Source of the DNA: Bordetella parapertussis
GTDB lineage: Bacteria > Pseudomonadota > Gammaproteobacteria > Burkholderiales > Burkholderiaceae_B
Reading direction: 5' to 3'
Assembly: GCA_945911685.1 (NCBI GenBank)
Contig: CAMEAW010000004.1
Coordinates: 1 to 59,615 of the forward strand
DNA: 59,615 nucleotides
Shown here: positions 1 to 9,405 of the stretch, piece by piece
Position numbering within the stretch: position 1 is the stretch's first letter
How the letters are laid out: each line of letters opens with the position of its first letter
Translations under genes and position numbers: made by a program
Notes under the pieces: generated by a model
Told to the model about the DNA's origin: nothing
Database searches by the model: none
What the model saw: only the letters and a program-made list of their open reading frames with translations

Positions 1-1723
1 GTACTTGATCGAGTTGCGTGAGTACTTCGGCGATGGATAAGCCTTGACTGCGGTTGTGCACCAACATATCAAACAATGAAAACTCAACTTGCCTGACTGT
101 TTGCATACCACTTTGAAAATTACGGGCCGCAGTCATACGCTCATAAAGCTCGCGTGGCAAAGGCTCTTGCGTATCGACGTGCGAGGTCAAGCGTTCTAAT
201 ACCGACCATTCCCAGCAAAAATTCTCCATAAATTGCGAGGGTAATTCGATGGCATCCCATTCAACCGCTGAAAAAGCCGAGGCGCCTGGCTCATCGACTT
301 CAGAGAGCAAGGCATGCAGGGCATGGCCGCTTTCATGAAAGAGGGTGATGACATCATCGTGCGTCAGTAATGCAGGGCGGCCACCCTGCGGGCGTGCAAA
401 GTTACACGTTAAGTAAACGACGGGTGTCTGCACCCCGACTGTCTCAAGCTTACGACGATTACGCTCGCTATCGACCCAGGCGCCGCCTTGTTTGGCCGGG
501 CGAGCATAGAGATCCATTAACAGGTAGCCCAGCGTTTCGCCCTTGGCATTGTGGACTGAAGCGGCGCGCACATCAGGATGCCAGCCGTTCACTTCGCAGG
601 TTTTCAGCTCAACGTTAAACAGAGTTTGCACCACATCAAATAACCCGCTGAGTACGCGGGGTTCAGTAAAATATTGTTTAACTTCATCATCAGAATACGC
701 ATAACGCGCCTCGCGCAGACACTCAGAGGCGAAGGCATTATCCCAAGGCGCGAGATCTGCCAAACCCAGTTCAGTCTTTGCGTAGGCTTTCAGTTCAAGC
801 AGATCGCGCTCGGCAAAAGGTTTAGCGCGCTGCGCCAATTGCCGCAAAAAGTCAGTGACCTCTAAATCGTTATTGGCCATTCGCGTTTGCAAGCGGAGTT
901 CGGCAAAATGCTTAAAGCCTAACAGCGTGGATTCTTCAGCGCGCAAGGCCAAAGCTTGCTCAATCAATGCCGAATTATCAAACTCTGCGGCACCTTGTTC
1001 AGATGCACGGGTGGCATACGCTTTGTAAAGAGTCTGTCGCAACTCGCGGTCTTGTGCGTATTGCATGACAGGCAGATAGCAAGGCATTTTCAAATTAAGA
1101 GTCCAGCGTTCGGCCTCTAGGTCTTTGAGCGAAGCGATGACATCCTCGGGTACGCCGTCTAAGCGTTTGCGATCTTCAATCACCAGCGACCAGGCATCGG
1201 TTGCGTCCAGAACGTTTTCAGAAAACTTTTGCGAGACTTGCGACTGCTGGTCAGACACTTCAGCGTAGCGCGTGCGTGCCTCGCCTTGCAGTTCGACCCC
1301 GCTGAGTTTGAAATCGCGCAGCGCCAGTTCAATCACCCGTTTGCGTGCGGGCGACCAGTCTTTAAAAGCGGGGCTGAGATGCAGACGCTGATACTGCGTG
1401 TAAAGACCAACATGCAAACCGACCCAGGTCGAGAACTCAGTGATTTGCCCCAGCATGGCGTTATAGACATCGCGCAGTTCGGGCGTGTTGACGACAGAAT
1501 TCAAATGACCAACAACTGACCAGGCGCGCCATAACGGCTCAGAGGCATCATCAAGTGGTGTCACGATGGAATCCCAACTCGCGTCAAGCAGTGGGTTCGC
1601 AGCTGCAGTGACGGCTTCACGCGCTACGGCAAGTAATTGCTCGATCGCGGGGGTAATGTGCTCGGGTTTGATCGCAGCGTAATCGATCAGCACATCCATT
1701 GAAACAAGTAAAGGGTTTGTCAT
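1..1723 (-). CDS. prlC: Oligopeptidase A (M3 zinc metallopeptidase), 3' part cut off by window edge
   Basis: Cytoplasmic M3-family zinc endopeptidase that degrades peptides, including cleaved signal peptides. The reading frame is open from an ATG at 1721-1723 to the window edge, giving about 574 residues of a protein that is usually near 680, so the C-terminal part lies outside. The translation starts MTNPLLVSMDVLIDYAAIKP, which is the usual start region of the family. The zinc motif HExxH is present as HESGH at about residues 463-467 (bases 323-337), in the context DDVITLF-HESGH-ALHALL. The second residue after Glu is Ser-Gly rather than the more common Phe-Gly, as seen in some members. It lies 43 bp downstream of folD on the same strand and may be co-transcribed with it. 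Confidence 0.93.
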   Translation of the reverse strand, partial: MTNPLLVSMDVLIDYAAIKPEHITPAIEQLLAVAREAVTAAANPLLDASWDSIVTPLDDASEPLWRAWSVVGHLNSVVNTPELRDVYNAMLGQITEFSTWVGLHVGLYTQYQRLHLSPAFKDWSPARKRVIELALRDFKLSGVELQGEARTRYAEVSDQQSQVSQKFSENVLDATDAWSLVIEDRKRLDGVPEDVIASLKDLEAERWTLNLKMPCYLPVMQYAQDRELRQTLYKAYATRASEQGAAEFDNSALIEQALALRAEESTLLGFKHFAELRLQTRMANNDLEVTDFLRQLAQRAKPFAERDLLELKAYAKTELGLADLAPWDNAFASECLREARYAYSDDEVKQYFTEPRVLSGLFDVVQTLFNVELKTCEVNGWHPDVRAASVHNAKGETLGYLLMDLYARPAKQGGAWVDSERNRRKLETVGVQTPVVYLTCNFARPQGGRPALLTHDDVITLFHESGHALHALLSEVDEPGASAFSAVEWDAIELPSQFMENFCWEWSVLERLTSHVDTQEPLPRELYERMTAARNFQSGMQTVRQVEFSLFDMLVHNRSQGLSIAEVLTQLDQV

Positions 1724-1766
1724 TTGGGTTCGATTGTATTGAGCGATTAAGCTTGATTATGTTCAG

Positions 1767-2630
1767 TTATTCAGTCCGCTTACTCTGAGCGCGTTCGGCG
1801 GCCTCAAGCGTATTGACTAACAACATAGCGATTGTCATGGGCCCAACGCCACCAGGCACTGGAGTGACCGCACCGGCCACCTGAATGACGCTGTCAAAAT
1901 CAACATCGCCACACAGTTTGCCATCGGCGCCACGGTTGATCCCGACATCGATCACGACGGCACCCGGCTTGATCATGCTGCCATCAATCATGCGTGGCTT
2001 ACCGGTGGCCACCACCACGATATCAGCGTGGCGGGTGTGCCAACCAAGATCGCGGGTCTTTGAGTTGCAGATCGTCACCGTCGCACCAGCGCTTTGCAAC
2101 AGCATTGTCATTGGTTTGCCAACGATGTTGCTGGCGCCAATCACCACGGCGACCGCGCCACGCAATTGCACACCCTCAGACTCAAGCATTTTCATCACCC
2201 CATAGGGTGTGCAGGGACGAAACAAGGGCTTGCCGGTCATCAGTAGCCCAGCGTTGCTGACGTGAAAGCCATCGACATCTTTTTCGGGGGCGATGGTTTC
2301 AATGACTAAATGCGAATCGATATGTGCAGGTAAGGGCAGTTGCACCAAGATGCCATGGATGGCTGGGTCGGCGTTGAGTGCGCGAACCCGGTCAAGCAAT
2401 TCAGCCTGTGTCATGCTGGGCGGATATTGCTCGAGTACCGAATGCAAACCGGCTTTTTGGCACGCCGCGACTTTATTTTTTACATACACCTGGGACGCTG
2501 GGTCGCTACCGACTAAGACTACAGCTAAGCCGGGTTTTGTTCCGGCTGCAACCAGGGCAGCGGTACGCACGGCAACCTCTTCACGAATTTTTGCTGCTAA
2601 GGCAACACCGTCAATGATTCTTCCGGCCAT
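1767..2630 (-). CDS. folD: Bifunctional methylenetetrahydrofolate dehydrogenase / methenyltetrahydrofolate cyclohydrolase
   Basis: Cytosolic enzyme that interconverts 5,10-methylene-THF, 5,10-methenyl-THF and 10-formyl-THF, supplying one-carbon units for purine synthesis. The 287 residues match the family length. The catalytic Tyr49/Lys53 pair sits in SQVYVKNK, the substrate loop reads ILVQLPLP, and the NADP-binding segment reads GASNIVGKP, with Ala where many homologues have Arg. [10 protein letters not shown] closes the active site near the C-terminus. The start ATG overlaps the stop of the upstream response regulator (TAATG), which suggests translational coupling. The link between a regulator pair and a folate enzyme is probably positional rather than functional. 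Confidence 0.96.
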   Translation of the reverse strand: MAGRIIDGVALAAKIREEVAVRTAALVAAGTKPGLAVVLVGSDPASQVYVKNKVAACQKAGLHSVLEQYPPSMTQAELLDRVRALNADPAIHGILVQLPLPAHIDSHLVIETIAPEKDVDGFHVSNAGLLMTGKPLFRPCTPYGVMKMLESEGVQLRGAVAVVIGASNIVGKPMTMLLQSAGATVTICNSKTRDLGWHTRHADIVVVATGKPRMIDGSMIKPGAVVIDVGINRGADGKLCGDVDFDSVIQVAGAVTPVPGGVGPMTIAMLLVNTLEAAERAQSKRTE

Positions 2631-3253
2631 TAATTAACCTCGGGTTTGGCGAGGGCCACTTTCATTAAGTCAGCGACAGTCGTCACTTGTAGTTTTTCCA
2701 TAATGTTGGCGCGATGCGCTTCAACTGTTTTGATGCTAATGCCTAAGTCATCTGCAATTTGTTTATTGAGTCGACCGGCAACGATACGTTCAAGCACTTG
2801 TTGCTCGCGCGAGGTAAGGCGTGCCAGCATGGCTTCATGTTGACGTGCGGCTTTCGCCTGAGTGAGGCGTTGATTGGCTTGCTCGAACATACGGCCCACG
2901 ATTTCGCGTAGGGCGGTCTCATCAAACGGTTTTTCAAGAAAATCAACCGCACCTTTTTTCATGGTGGATATCGCCATGGGGATATCGCCATGGCCGGTGA
3001 TGAAGACCACAGGCATTGTCGATTTACGTGCAATCAATTGCTCTTGCAATTCAAGGCCGCTCATGCCAGGCATACGCACATCGACAATCAAGACGCCGGG
3101 TTGTTGCTCGTCGTATTCAGCTAAAAAAGATTCGGCGCTGGCGTAGGCCCGCACGCGATAGCTGTTGGCTTCGAGTAGCCACCTTAATGAGTCGCGTACC
3201 GCTTCGTCATCGTCCACGATGTAAACGGTGCTGGCTATTAGGGGCAGATTCAT
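2630..3253 (-). CDS. FixJ/NarL-type response regulator
   Basis: Two-component response regulator of 207 residues. An N-terminal receiver domain (about 8-120) has the acidic triad DDD at 14-16, the phospho-acceptor Asp58 in [10 protein letters not shown], and the Lys in FLEKPFD. A LuxR-type helix-turn-helix follows at about 146-200 ([28 protein letters not shown]). This architecture is the FixJ/StyR/TtrR class. The start overlaps the stop of the histidine kinase gene by 4 bp (ATGA), so the two are surely a cognate pair made from one transcript. Being divergent from aceE, it may control the pyruvate dehydrogenase operon. That is inferred from position only. Confidence 0.93.
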   Translation of the reverse strand: MNLPLIASTVYIVDDDEAVRDSLRWLLEANSYRVRAYASAESFLAEYDEQQPGVLIVDVRMPGMSGLELQEQLIARKSTMPVVFITGHGDIPMAISTMKKGAVDFLEKPFDETALREIVGRMFEQANQRLTQAKAARQHEAMLARLTSREQQVLERIVAGRLNKQIADDLGISIKTVEAHRANIMEKLQVTTVADLMKVALAKPEVN

Positions 3254-5004
3254 GCAGATAACTCCTCGGACTGATTGTCTAGCTGGATGGCGTCAGGATC
3301 AACGCAGGGTAGTGTAAAGCGAAAGATAGTACCGCCTTCTGGATTACTGGTGGCCCATAGGCGGCCGTGGTGCGACTCAATGATCGTGCGGCAGATATTG
3401 AGCCCCATGCCAAGGCCTTCGGATTTGGTGCTGAAGAAAGGCTCGAACAGCCGCTCTGGGTCGGTGAGGCCATGACCGTGATCAATAACAGCGAGTTCGA
3501 TCTGGTTGTCATGTACGGTGACTTGCAGCAAGAGTGTATCAACCGCACTTTGGTCCATGGCCTCAAGACCATTTTTTAGCAAGTTGAGTAACACTTGTTC
3601 GATCAAAATTGGGTCGGCGAGTACGTCCGGTAAATTGTCTGGGATGTTGGTTGCAATGGCCACGCGATGCTTACGCGAATGAATTTCAGCCAGGCCCACG
3701 GCGTTATCGATGACGATCTGTAACTGTAGCGCTTGGCGACGTGGTTCGCTGCGTTTCACAAACTCACGGATGCGACTGATGATTTTTCCGGCGCGCTGTG
3801 CTTGTGCTGCAGTTTTCTCAAGTGCGGGCAAAAGGGTATTCATATCGGTATTGCCGGCTTTGACCATAGCGACAATCCCCATGCTGTAGTTGGCGATCGC
3901 TGTTAACGGCTGGTTCAGTTCGTGCGCTAACGAGGAGGCCATTTCACCCATAGTTGTTAAGCGACTGGTGATTTGAATTTTTTCTTGTTGAATTCTTGAG
4001 GTCTCTTCGTGTTGTCTACGTTCGGTAATGTCACGCGCGACCTGCAGCCGAACCTTTCTTCCATCGGTCCAGGCCAGCATGCGATGTTGCACCTCAAACC
4101 AACGCTGGACAGAAGTTGAAAATATTTCGACCGATTCTTCGGTGTAACGGCCTCGACGACCCGCTAACATTTCATGGTGCCCACTGGTTTGAGCGCCAAA
4201 GAAACGCCGATAGGTACGGTTGGCAAACAAAAGCTCAAGACCGTCTTCAGTATCTGCAGTCACTGAGATCGCGTCGTCAAGGCCTTCAAGCACCGTCATA
4301 AAACGCTCGTGCGCTGCGGTCAGGGCCTCGCGAATGCGTTTGGGCTCAGTGATGTCGGTCATCGACGTCATCCAGCCTACCTGCGTGCCTTGTGGGTCAA
4401 GCAGGGGCGACACATACATGCGCGCGTTAAACCGCGAACCGTCACGGCGTTGCGCCTCGAGTTCAATGCCAGAGCTGGGGGCCTTACCCTTCATGAGGTT
4501 ATCAAGCGTTTGCTGATGCGATTCGTAGCGCCCGGGTACCCAGTACGGAAACGGTGGCAAGCGACCAATCAGGTCGGCTTCGTTCCAGCCGATCATTCGG
4601 CAAAAGGCCGGGTTGACGTAAGCGATGCGGCCCTCGAGGTCAACGACACGCATGCCCGTTGACATCGAGTTTTCCATGGCGCGTCTGAAACCAGTTTCGG
4701 CGATGAGTGCCGCCTCGGCCTCTGAACGGTAGCGGGTGTAACGCCACAACATCAGTAAGGCGATCACAATCACAACAGATAAGGCCACCACCACCCAGAT
4801 CAAACGATGCTGGCGCAACTCTTGATCAATCGTGACAAACATGACGCTGCCGTCGTGAATGCGTTGCAGCCAAAAGAAAACCCCCATGACGCAGGCGTAC
4901 AACACCAAGACCAGCATGGGCGTGAGCCAGTACCACCTGCGGCGACGCAAGCGGGCTTGATCAAGAAAAGGGGTGGCAAGTACCGACTTTGCGGGGTTAG
5001 ACAT
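3250..5004 (-). CDS. PAS-domain sensor histidine kinase (FixL/DctB-like), membrane-bound
   Basis: Sensor kinase of about 584 residues when started at the ATG at 5004. In-frame ATG 5028 and a TTG at 5079 are alternatives; 5004 has a GGA about 9 nt upstream. Two transmembrane segments near the N-terminus (around WYWLTPMLVLVLYACVMGVF and WVVVALSVVIVIALLMLW) enclose a short periplasmic loop. Two PAS domains follow, the first containing GRIAYVNPAFCRMIGW. The dimerisation/phospho-acceptor helix is GEMASSLAHELNQPL, with the phosphorylated His at about residue 361. The ATPase domain ends with GLGMGLNICRTIIESHHG. No haem-binding FixL signature was recognised, so the signal is unknown. It overlaps its response regulator gene by 4 bp. 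Confidence 0.92.
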   Translation of the reverse strand: MSNPAKSVLATPFLDQARLRRRRWYWLTPMLVLVLYACVMGVFFWLQRIHDGSVMFVTIDQELRQHRLIWVVVALSVVIVIALLMLWRYTRYRSEAEAALIAETGFRRAMENSMSTGMRVVDLEGRIAYVNPAFCRMIGWNEADLIGRLPPFPYWVPGRYESHQQTLDNLMKGKAPSSGIELEAQRRDGSRFNARMYVSPLLDPQGTQVGWMTSMTDITEPKRIREALTAAHERFMTVLEGLDDAISVTADTEDGLELLFANRTYRRFFGAQTSGHHEMLAGRRGRYTEESVEIFSTSVQRWFEVQHRMLAWTDGRKVRLQVARDITERRQHEETSRIQQEKIQITSRLTTMGEMASSLAHELNQPLTAIANYSMGIVAMVKAGNTDMNTLLPALEKTAAQAQRAGKIISRIREFVKRSEPRRQALQLQIVIDNAVGLAEIHSRKHRVAIATNIPDNLPDVLADPILIEQVLLNLLKNGLEAMDQSAVDTLLLQVTVHDNQIELAVIDHGHGLTDPERLFEPFFSTKSEGLGMGLNICRTIIESHHGRLWATSNPEGGTIFRFTLPCVDPDAIQLDNQSEELSA

Positions 5005-5090
5005 ACGTGCAATCCATAAGGTGGACATTTTAGTCGGGTTAGCCCGTGTTTTCGCTTGACAAGCCAAATCTTGACTCAAAGCATGTAAGT

Positions 5091-5109
5091 CTTTTCATAA
5101 TATGAAAAG
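5091..5109. promoter_or_regulatory. 19-bp perfect palindrome between kinase gene and aceE (candidate operator)
   Basis: CTTTTCATAATATGAAAAG has two perfect 9-bp arms around one central base. It sits in the divergent region between the histidine kinase (start 5004 or 5028) and aceE (5227). A TTGACT at 5071-5076 and the CATAAT at 5096-5101 could form a weak promoter toward aceE with a long 19-bp spacer, which would place the -10 inside the palindrome. It does not match the E. coli PdhR consensus. Binding by the neighbouring FixJ-type regulator is a guess. Confidence 0.5.
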
Positions 5110-5226
5110 CTATACCGCAACATGAAAAAATTGTTGCCGCAAGCGTCAGGAGTACCTAGAATGCCGCAAATACCCAAAAAACAGGTAGCCTCGTATACCA
5201 CTCAGGCTATCACCACGGAGATTGCC

Positions 5227-7926
5227 ATGGCACCACAAGCTGCCGCACTCAATGCACTAAACGATGCAGATGCACTCGAAACTCAAGAATGGCTCGACGC
5301 CCTTGCGGCCGTGCTCGATCGCGAGGGCCCAGAGCGCGCGCATTATTTGCTTGAACGCTTAACGGATTTAGCGCGCCGCTCAGGTGCGCATATTCCGTTC
5401 TCGGCTAACACGGCTTATCTCAATACCATTCCGGCTGGACAAGAACCTGCGCATCCAGGCAACCTAGAGTTAGAGGCGCGCATTCGTCACTACATCCGCT
5501 GGAACGCGATGGCGATGGTGGTTCGGGCGAATAAACATAATCCTCCTGATGGCGGAGACCTAGGCGGGCACATTGCCTCGTTTGCTTCGCTGGCCACAAT
5601 GATTGGCTGCGGTCAAAATCATTTCTGGCATGCCGACACCCCTGAGCGCGGTGGCGACTTGGTGTATTTTCAAGGTCACTCATCGCCCGGTGTTTATGGT
5701 CGTGCGTATCTTGAAGGGCGCTTAACTGAAGACCAACTGAATAATTTCAGACAAGAAGTGGGTGGCAAAGGTTTATCGTCTTACCCGCACCCCAAATTGA
5801 TGCCCGAGTTCTGGCAATTTCCAACGGTGTCGATGGGATTAGGCCCGTTGATGGCGATCTATCAGGCACGTTTTTTGAAATATCTACATGCCCGTGGCAT
5901 CGCCGATACCAGCCAGCGTAAGGTTTGGGTATTTTGCGGCGATGGCGAGATGGACGAGCCCGAGTCGTTGGGAGCCATCAGTCTGGCGGCGCGCGAAAAA
6001 CTTGATAACCTAATCTTCGTTATTAATTGCAATCTGCAACGTTTAGATGGCCCTGTGCGTGGCAACGGCAAAATCATTCAAGAACTTGAAGGCGATTTCC
6101 GTGGCAGCGGCTGGAACGTCATCAAAATGATCTGGGGCGGTTATTGGGATCCTTTGCTCGCAAGCGACAAAGAAGGGATCTTGCGCAAGATTATGGAAGA
6201 TACCGTCGATGGCGAGTATCAGGCCTACAAAGCTAACGACGGCAAATTTGTACGCGACCATTTCTTCGGCAAGCATCCAAAGCTGCTCGAGATGGTGTCA
6301 CGCATGAGCGATGAAGACGTTTGGCGTTTAAATCGCGGTGGTCACGATCCACACAAAGTGTATGCAGCGTTTGCCGCTGCCTCAGAGCACACGGGTCAAC
6401 CGACAGTAATTTTGGCTAAGACGATTAAGGGTTATGGCTTAGGGCACATTGCTCAGGCTAAAAATCCGTCGCATCAGCAAAAGAAATTAGACATTGATAC
6501 CATTCGCGAATTTCGCGATCGTTACAACATCCCGGTGCCTGATAGCAAGCTTGAAGAGCTGCCGTACTACAAGCCCGCCGAAGACTCACCAGAAACCATG
6601 TACCTGCACGAGCGCCGTAAAGCGCTTGGTGGCTATCTGCCTAAGCGTCGCACACGTGCCGACGAAAATCTTAAGGCACCTCTGCTTGAAGTGCTTCGCC
6701 CAGTGCTTGAGCCCACCGCCGAGGGTCGTGAAATCTCGACCACACAGGCTTTTGTACGCGTGTTAAATCAAGTGTTGCGTGACAAAGAAATTGGCCCACG
6801 CGTGGTGCCAATCTTGGCTGATGAGTCGCGCACCTTTGGTATGGAAGGCTTGTTCAGGCAGATCGGTATTTATGCCCCCGAAGGCCAAAAATACATACCC
6901 GTCGATAAAGATCAGGTGATGTACTACCGCGAAGCCGCGGATGGGCAGTTGTTGCAAGAGGGCATTAATGAAGCAGGTGCGTTTAGTTCTTGGATTGCTG
7001 CGGCAACCTCGTACTCGACCAATAATCGCATCATGGTGCCGTTCTATATTTATTATTCAATGTTTGGTTTTCAGCGCATTGGCGACTTAGCCTGGGCGGC
7101 TGGCGACATGCAGGCACGCGGCTTCTTGTTAGGTGGTACCGCCGGGCGCACAACGCTAAACGGCGAAGGCTTGCAACACGAAGACGGCCATAGCCATATC
7201 TTTTCGTCGACCATCCCTAATTGCGTGTCATACGACCCGACTTTTGCGCACGAAGTGGCTGTGATTATTCAGCATGGCATGAAGCGCATGATAGAAGATC
7301 AAGAAAACGTCTATTTCTATTTGACGTTGATGAATGAAAATTACGCGCAGCCTGGTCTGACCAAAGGCGACGAGGATGGCATCATTCGCGGCATGTATCG
7401 CCTGAAGAAGGGCGGTAAAAATAAGATTAAGGCGCAGTTATTAGGCTCGGGTACTATTTTGCGTGAAGTGATGGCCGGTGCCGAGTTGCTTGAAAAAGAT
7501 TGGGGCGTATCGGCTGATATCTTTAGCGTCACTAGCTTTACCGAGTTGCGTCGCGATGGTTTGGATTGTGAACGTCACAATATGTTGCATCCTAGTACCA
7601 AAGCTAAGGTGCCTTACGTGACCAGTCTGTTAGAAAAAACAGAAGGTCCTATCATTGCCTCGACTGACTACATGAAGCTTTTTGCGGATCAGATTCGGCC
7701 GTTTATGCCAAAGGGTCGCGCTTTTAAAGTGTTAGGCACCGATGGCTTTGGCCGCTCGGATTTTCGCTCAAAGCTGCGCGAACACTTTGAGGTTGATCGT
7801 CACTTTGTCGTGTTGGCCACCTTGCGTGCACTGGCTGATGAGGGCACTGTACCTGTTAGCCAAGTGGCTGCGGCAATCAAGAAATACGGCATTGATCCCG
7901 ATAAAGCCAACCCCCAATACGCTTAA
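5227..7926 (+). CDS. aceE: Pyruvate dehydrogenase E1 component (homodimeric type)
   Basis: Thiamine-diphosphate-dependent E1 subunit of the cytosolic pyruvate dehydrogenase complex: it decarboxylates pyruvate and acetylates the E2 lipoyl domain. The start chosen at 5227 (MAPQAAALNALND) has CGGAG 6 nt upstream and gives 899 residues, close to the ~890-900 of proteobacterial AceE. Upstream in-frame ATGs at 5122 and 5161 exist, and the second also has an AGGAG, so a 22-residue longer form cannot be excluded. The ThDP motif starts with GDGEMDEPES at about residue 237 and ends at INCNLQRLDGPV. Other family segments visible are GGDLGGHIASFAS and GRTTLNGEGLQHEDGHSH. It heads the aceE-aceF-lpdA operon, with 15 bp to aceF. 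Confidence 0.97.
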   Translation: MAPQAAALNALNDADALETQEWLDALAAVLDREGPERAHYLLERLTDLARRSGAHIPFSANTAYLNTIPAGQEPAHPGNLELEARIRHYIRWNAMAMVVRANKHNPPDGGDLGGHIASFASLATMIGCGQNHFWHADTPERGGDLVYFQGHSSPGVYGRAYLEGRLTEDQLNNFRQEVGGKGLSSYPHPKLMPEFWQFPTVSMGLGPLMAIYQARFLKYLHARGIADTSQRKVWVFCGDGEMDEPESLGAISLAAREKLDNLIFVINCNLQRLDGPVRGNGKIIQELEGDFRGSGWNVIKMIWGGYWDPLLASDKEGILRKIMEDTVDGEYQAYKANDGKFVRDHFFGKHPKLLEMVSRMSDEDVWRLNRGGHDPHKVYAAFAAASEHTGQPTVILAKTIKGYGLGHIAQAKNPSHQQKKLDIDTIREFRDRYNIPVPDSKLEELPYYKPAEDSPETMYLHERRKALGGYLPKRRTRADENLKAPLLEVLRPVLEPTAEGREISTTQAFVRVLNQVLRDKEIGPRVVPILADESRTFGMEGLFRQIGIYAPEGQKYIPVDKDQVMYYREAADGQLLQEGINEAGAFSSWIAAATSYSTNNRIMVPFYIYYSMFGFQRIGDLAWAAGDMQARGFLLGGTAGRTTLNGEGLQHEDGHSHIFSSTIPNCVSYDPTFAHEVAVIIQHGMKRMIEDQENVYFYLTLMNENYAQPGLTKGDEDGIIRGMYRLKKGGKNKIKAQLLGSGTILREVMAGAELLEKDWGVSADIFSVTSFTELRRDGLDCERHNMLHPSTKAKVPYVTSLLEKTEGPIIASTDYMKLFADQIRPFMPKGRAFKVLGTDGFGRSDFRSKLREHFEVDRHFVVLATLRALADEGTVPVSQVAAAIKKYGIDPDKANPQYA

Positions 7927-7941
7927 TTAAAGAGATCCACT

Positions 7942-9396
7942 ATGAGTAACATCACAGCTATTGAAGTTCCAGACATTGGGGATTTCGACACCGTTGAAGT
8001 GATTGAAATTTTGGTGAAAGTCGGCGATGCAGTCAAAGCCGAGCAAAGTTTGATTACGGTTGAGTCTGATAAAGCCTCAATGGAAATCCCCACCTCGATC
8101 GCCGGTATTGTCAAAGCGATTGCAGTGAAGGTGGGCGATAAGATCAAGCAAGGCAGTGTGATGCTGAGCATTGAAGCGACCGCGCCAAGCAGTGCTGCAG
8201 CACCGGCTGCGGCAGCTGCGTCTAGTTCGGCAGCGGCTTCGACAAATAGTGCTCCGACCTCTAGCGGTCAGAGCCCAAGCGCTTCTTCCACGAGTGGTCA
8301 GTCTGCCAGTGCTCAAGGTTCGGTGACTGCCTCGAGTGCGTCAACGAGCGGTACAGCGGTTGCTTCGGCGGCCGCAGTCAACGCGGCGTCAGCGGCTGCA
8401 GCAACGCCTGCCACTGCGTCAGCGGCTGCCGTGGCGCCTTCGGCTGGCAAGCTCGAAATGCCCGCCTCAACGGCCGGCTTGCCGCACGCTTCGCCCTCGG
8501 TGCGTAAATTCGCACGCGAACTCGGTGTTGATCTTGCGTTTGTTAAAGGCACTGGTGTTAAAGAGCGTATCGTTCAAGAAGATATTCAAAACTTCGTCAA
8601 GCAAGCGCTGGCGGGTGGTGTGATTAGTGCAGCGTCGGGATCAGGTGCCTCTTTAGGTGGTGGCATTGATCTCTTGCCTTGGCCTAAAGTCGATTTCACC
8701 AAATTTGGTGAAATTACCTCGAAGCCGCTGTCACGTATTAAAAAGATTTCGGGTGCTAATTTGCACCGCAACTGGGTGATGATCCCCCATGTCACAAATA
8801 ATGACGAAGCGAATATCACTGAGCTCGAAGCGTTGCGTGTGACCTTAAACAAAGAGAACGAAAAAGCAGGCATTAAAGTGACGATGCTCGCGTTCTTAAT
8901 TAAGGCCGTTGTCGCAGCGCTGAAGAAATTTCCAGAATTCAACGCCTCGCTTGATGGCGAGAACTTGGTGTTAAAGCAGTACTTCCACATTGGCTTCGCA
9001 GCAGACACTCCAAACGGTTTGGTCGTGCCAGTGATTCGTGATGCTGATAAAAAAGGTATTTTGCAACTCGCTGCTGAAAGCAGTGAACTTGCTAAAAAGG
9101 CCCGTGATGGCAAGTTGGCACCCGCCGAAATGCAGGGCGGATGCATGTCGATTTCATCACTAGGTGGTATCGGTGGTACGCATTTCACCCCAATCATTAA
9201 CGCGCCAGAGCTCGCGATTTTGGGTGTTTCAAAGTCTTACATGAAACCGGTTTGGGATGGTAAGCAGTTTGTGCCACAGTTGACCTTGCCGTTGTCGTTG
9301 TCATACGACCATCGTGTCATTGATGGTGCCTCAGGGGCGCGCTTTAACGCCTACCTTGGCAGTCTGTTGGCGGATTTTCGCCGTATCGCACTGTAA
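7942..9396 (+). CDS. aceF: Pyruvate dehydrogenase E2 (dihydrolipoamide acetyltransferase)
   Basis: Core of the pyruvate dehydrogenase complex, transferring the acetyl group from lipoate to CoA. There is one N-terminal lipoyl domain with the lipoylated Lys44 in [11 protein letters not shown] long Ala/Ser/Thr-rich flexible linker follows (about residues 80-175). The peripheral subunit-binding domain is at about 178-215 ([16 protein letters not shown]). The catalytic domain (about 250-484) ends with the active-site [14 protein letters not shown]. coli AceF has three lipoyl domains and this one has one, but the operon's LpdA carries another. The linker is low-complexity in DNA too, which explains long spurious antisense frames there. 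It lies 9 bp upstream of lpdA. Confidence 0.97.
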   Translation: MSNITAIEVPDIGDFDTVEVIEILVKVGDAVKAEQSLITVESDKASMEIPTSIAGIVKAIAVKVGDKIKQGSVMLSIEATAPSSAAAPAAAAASSSAAASTNSAPTSSGQSPSASSTSGQSASAQGSVTASSASTSGTAVASAAAVNAASAAAATPATASAAAVAPSAGKLEMPASTAGLPHASPSVRKFARELGVDLAFVKGTGVKERIVQEDIQNFVKQALAGGVISAASGSGASLGGGIDLLPWPKVDFTKFGEITSKPLSRIKKISGANLHRNWVMIPHVTNNDEANITELEALRVTLNKENEKAGIKVTMLAFLIKAVVAALKKFPEFNASLDGENLVLKQYFHIGFAADTPNGLVVPVIRDADKKGILQLAAESSELAKKARDGKLAPAEMQGGCMSISSLGGIGGTHFTPIINAPELAILGVSKSYMKPVWDGKQFVPQLTLPLSLSYDHRVIDGASGARFNAYLGSLLADFRRIAL

Positions 9397-9405
9397 GGGG
9401 CTGAG

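Noticed and set aside
5056..5061. Perfect TTGACA as -35 of an aceE promoter
   Set aside because: No acceptable -10 lies at 16-18 bp; the only A/T-rich hexamers are at wrong spacing.
8586..9197. 203-codon open frame antisense to aceF
   Set aside because: It lies wholly inside the well-supported acyltransferase domain of aceF and has no recognisable features; it is a codon-bias shadow.
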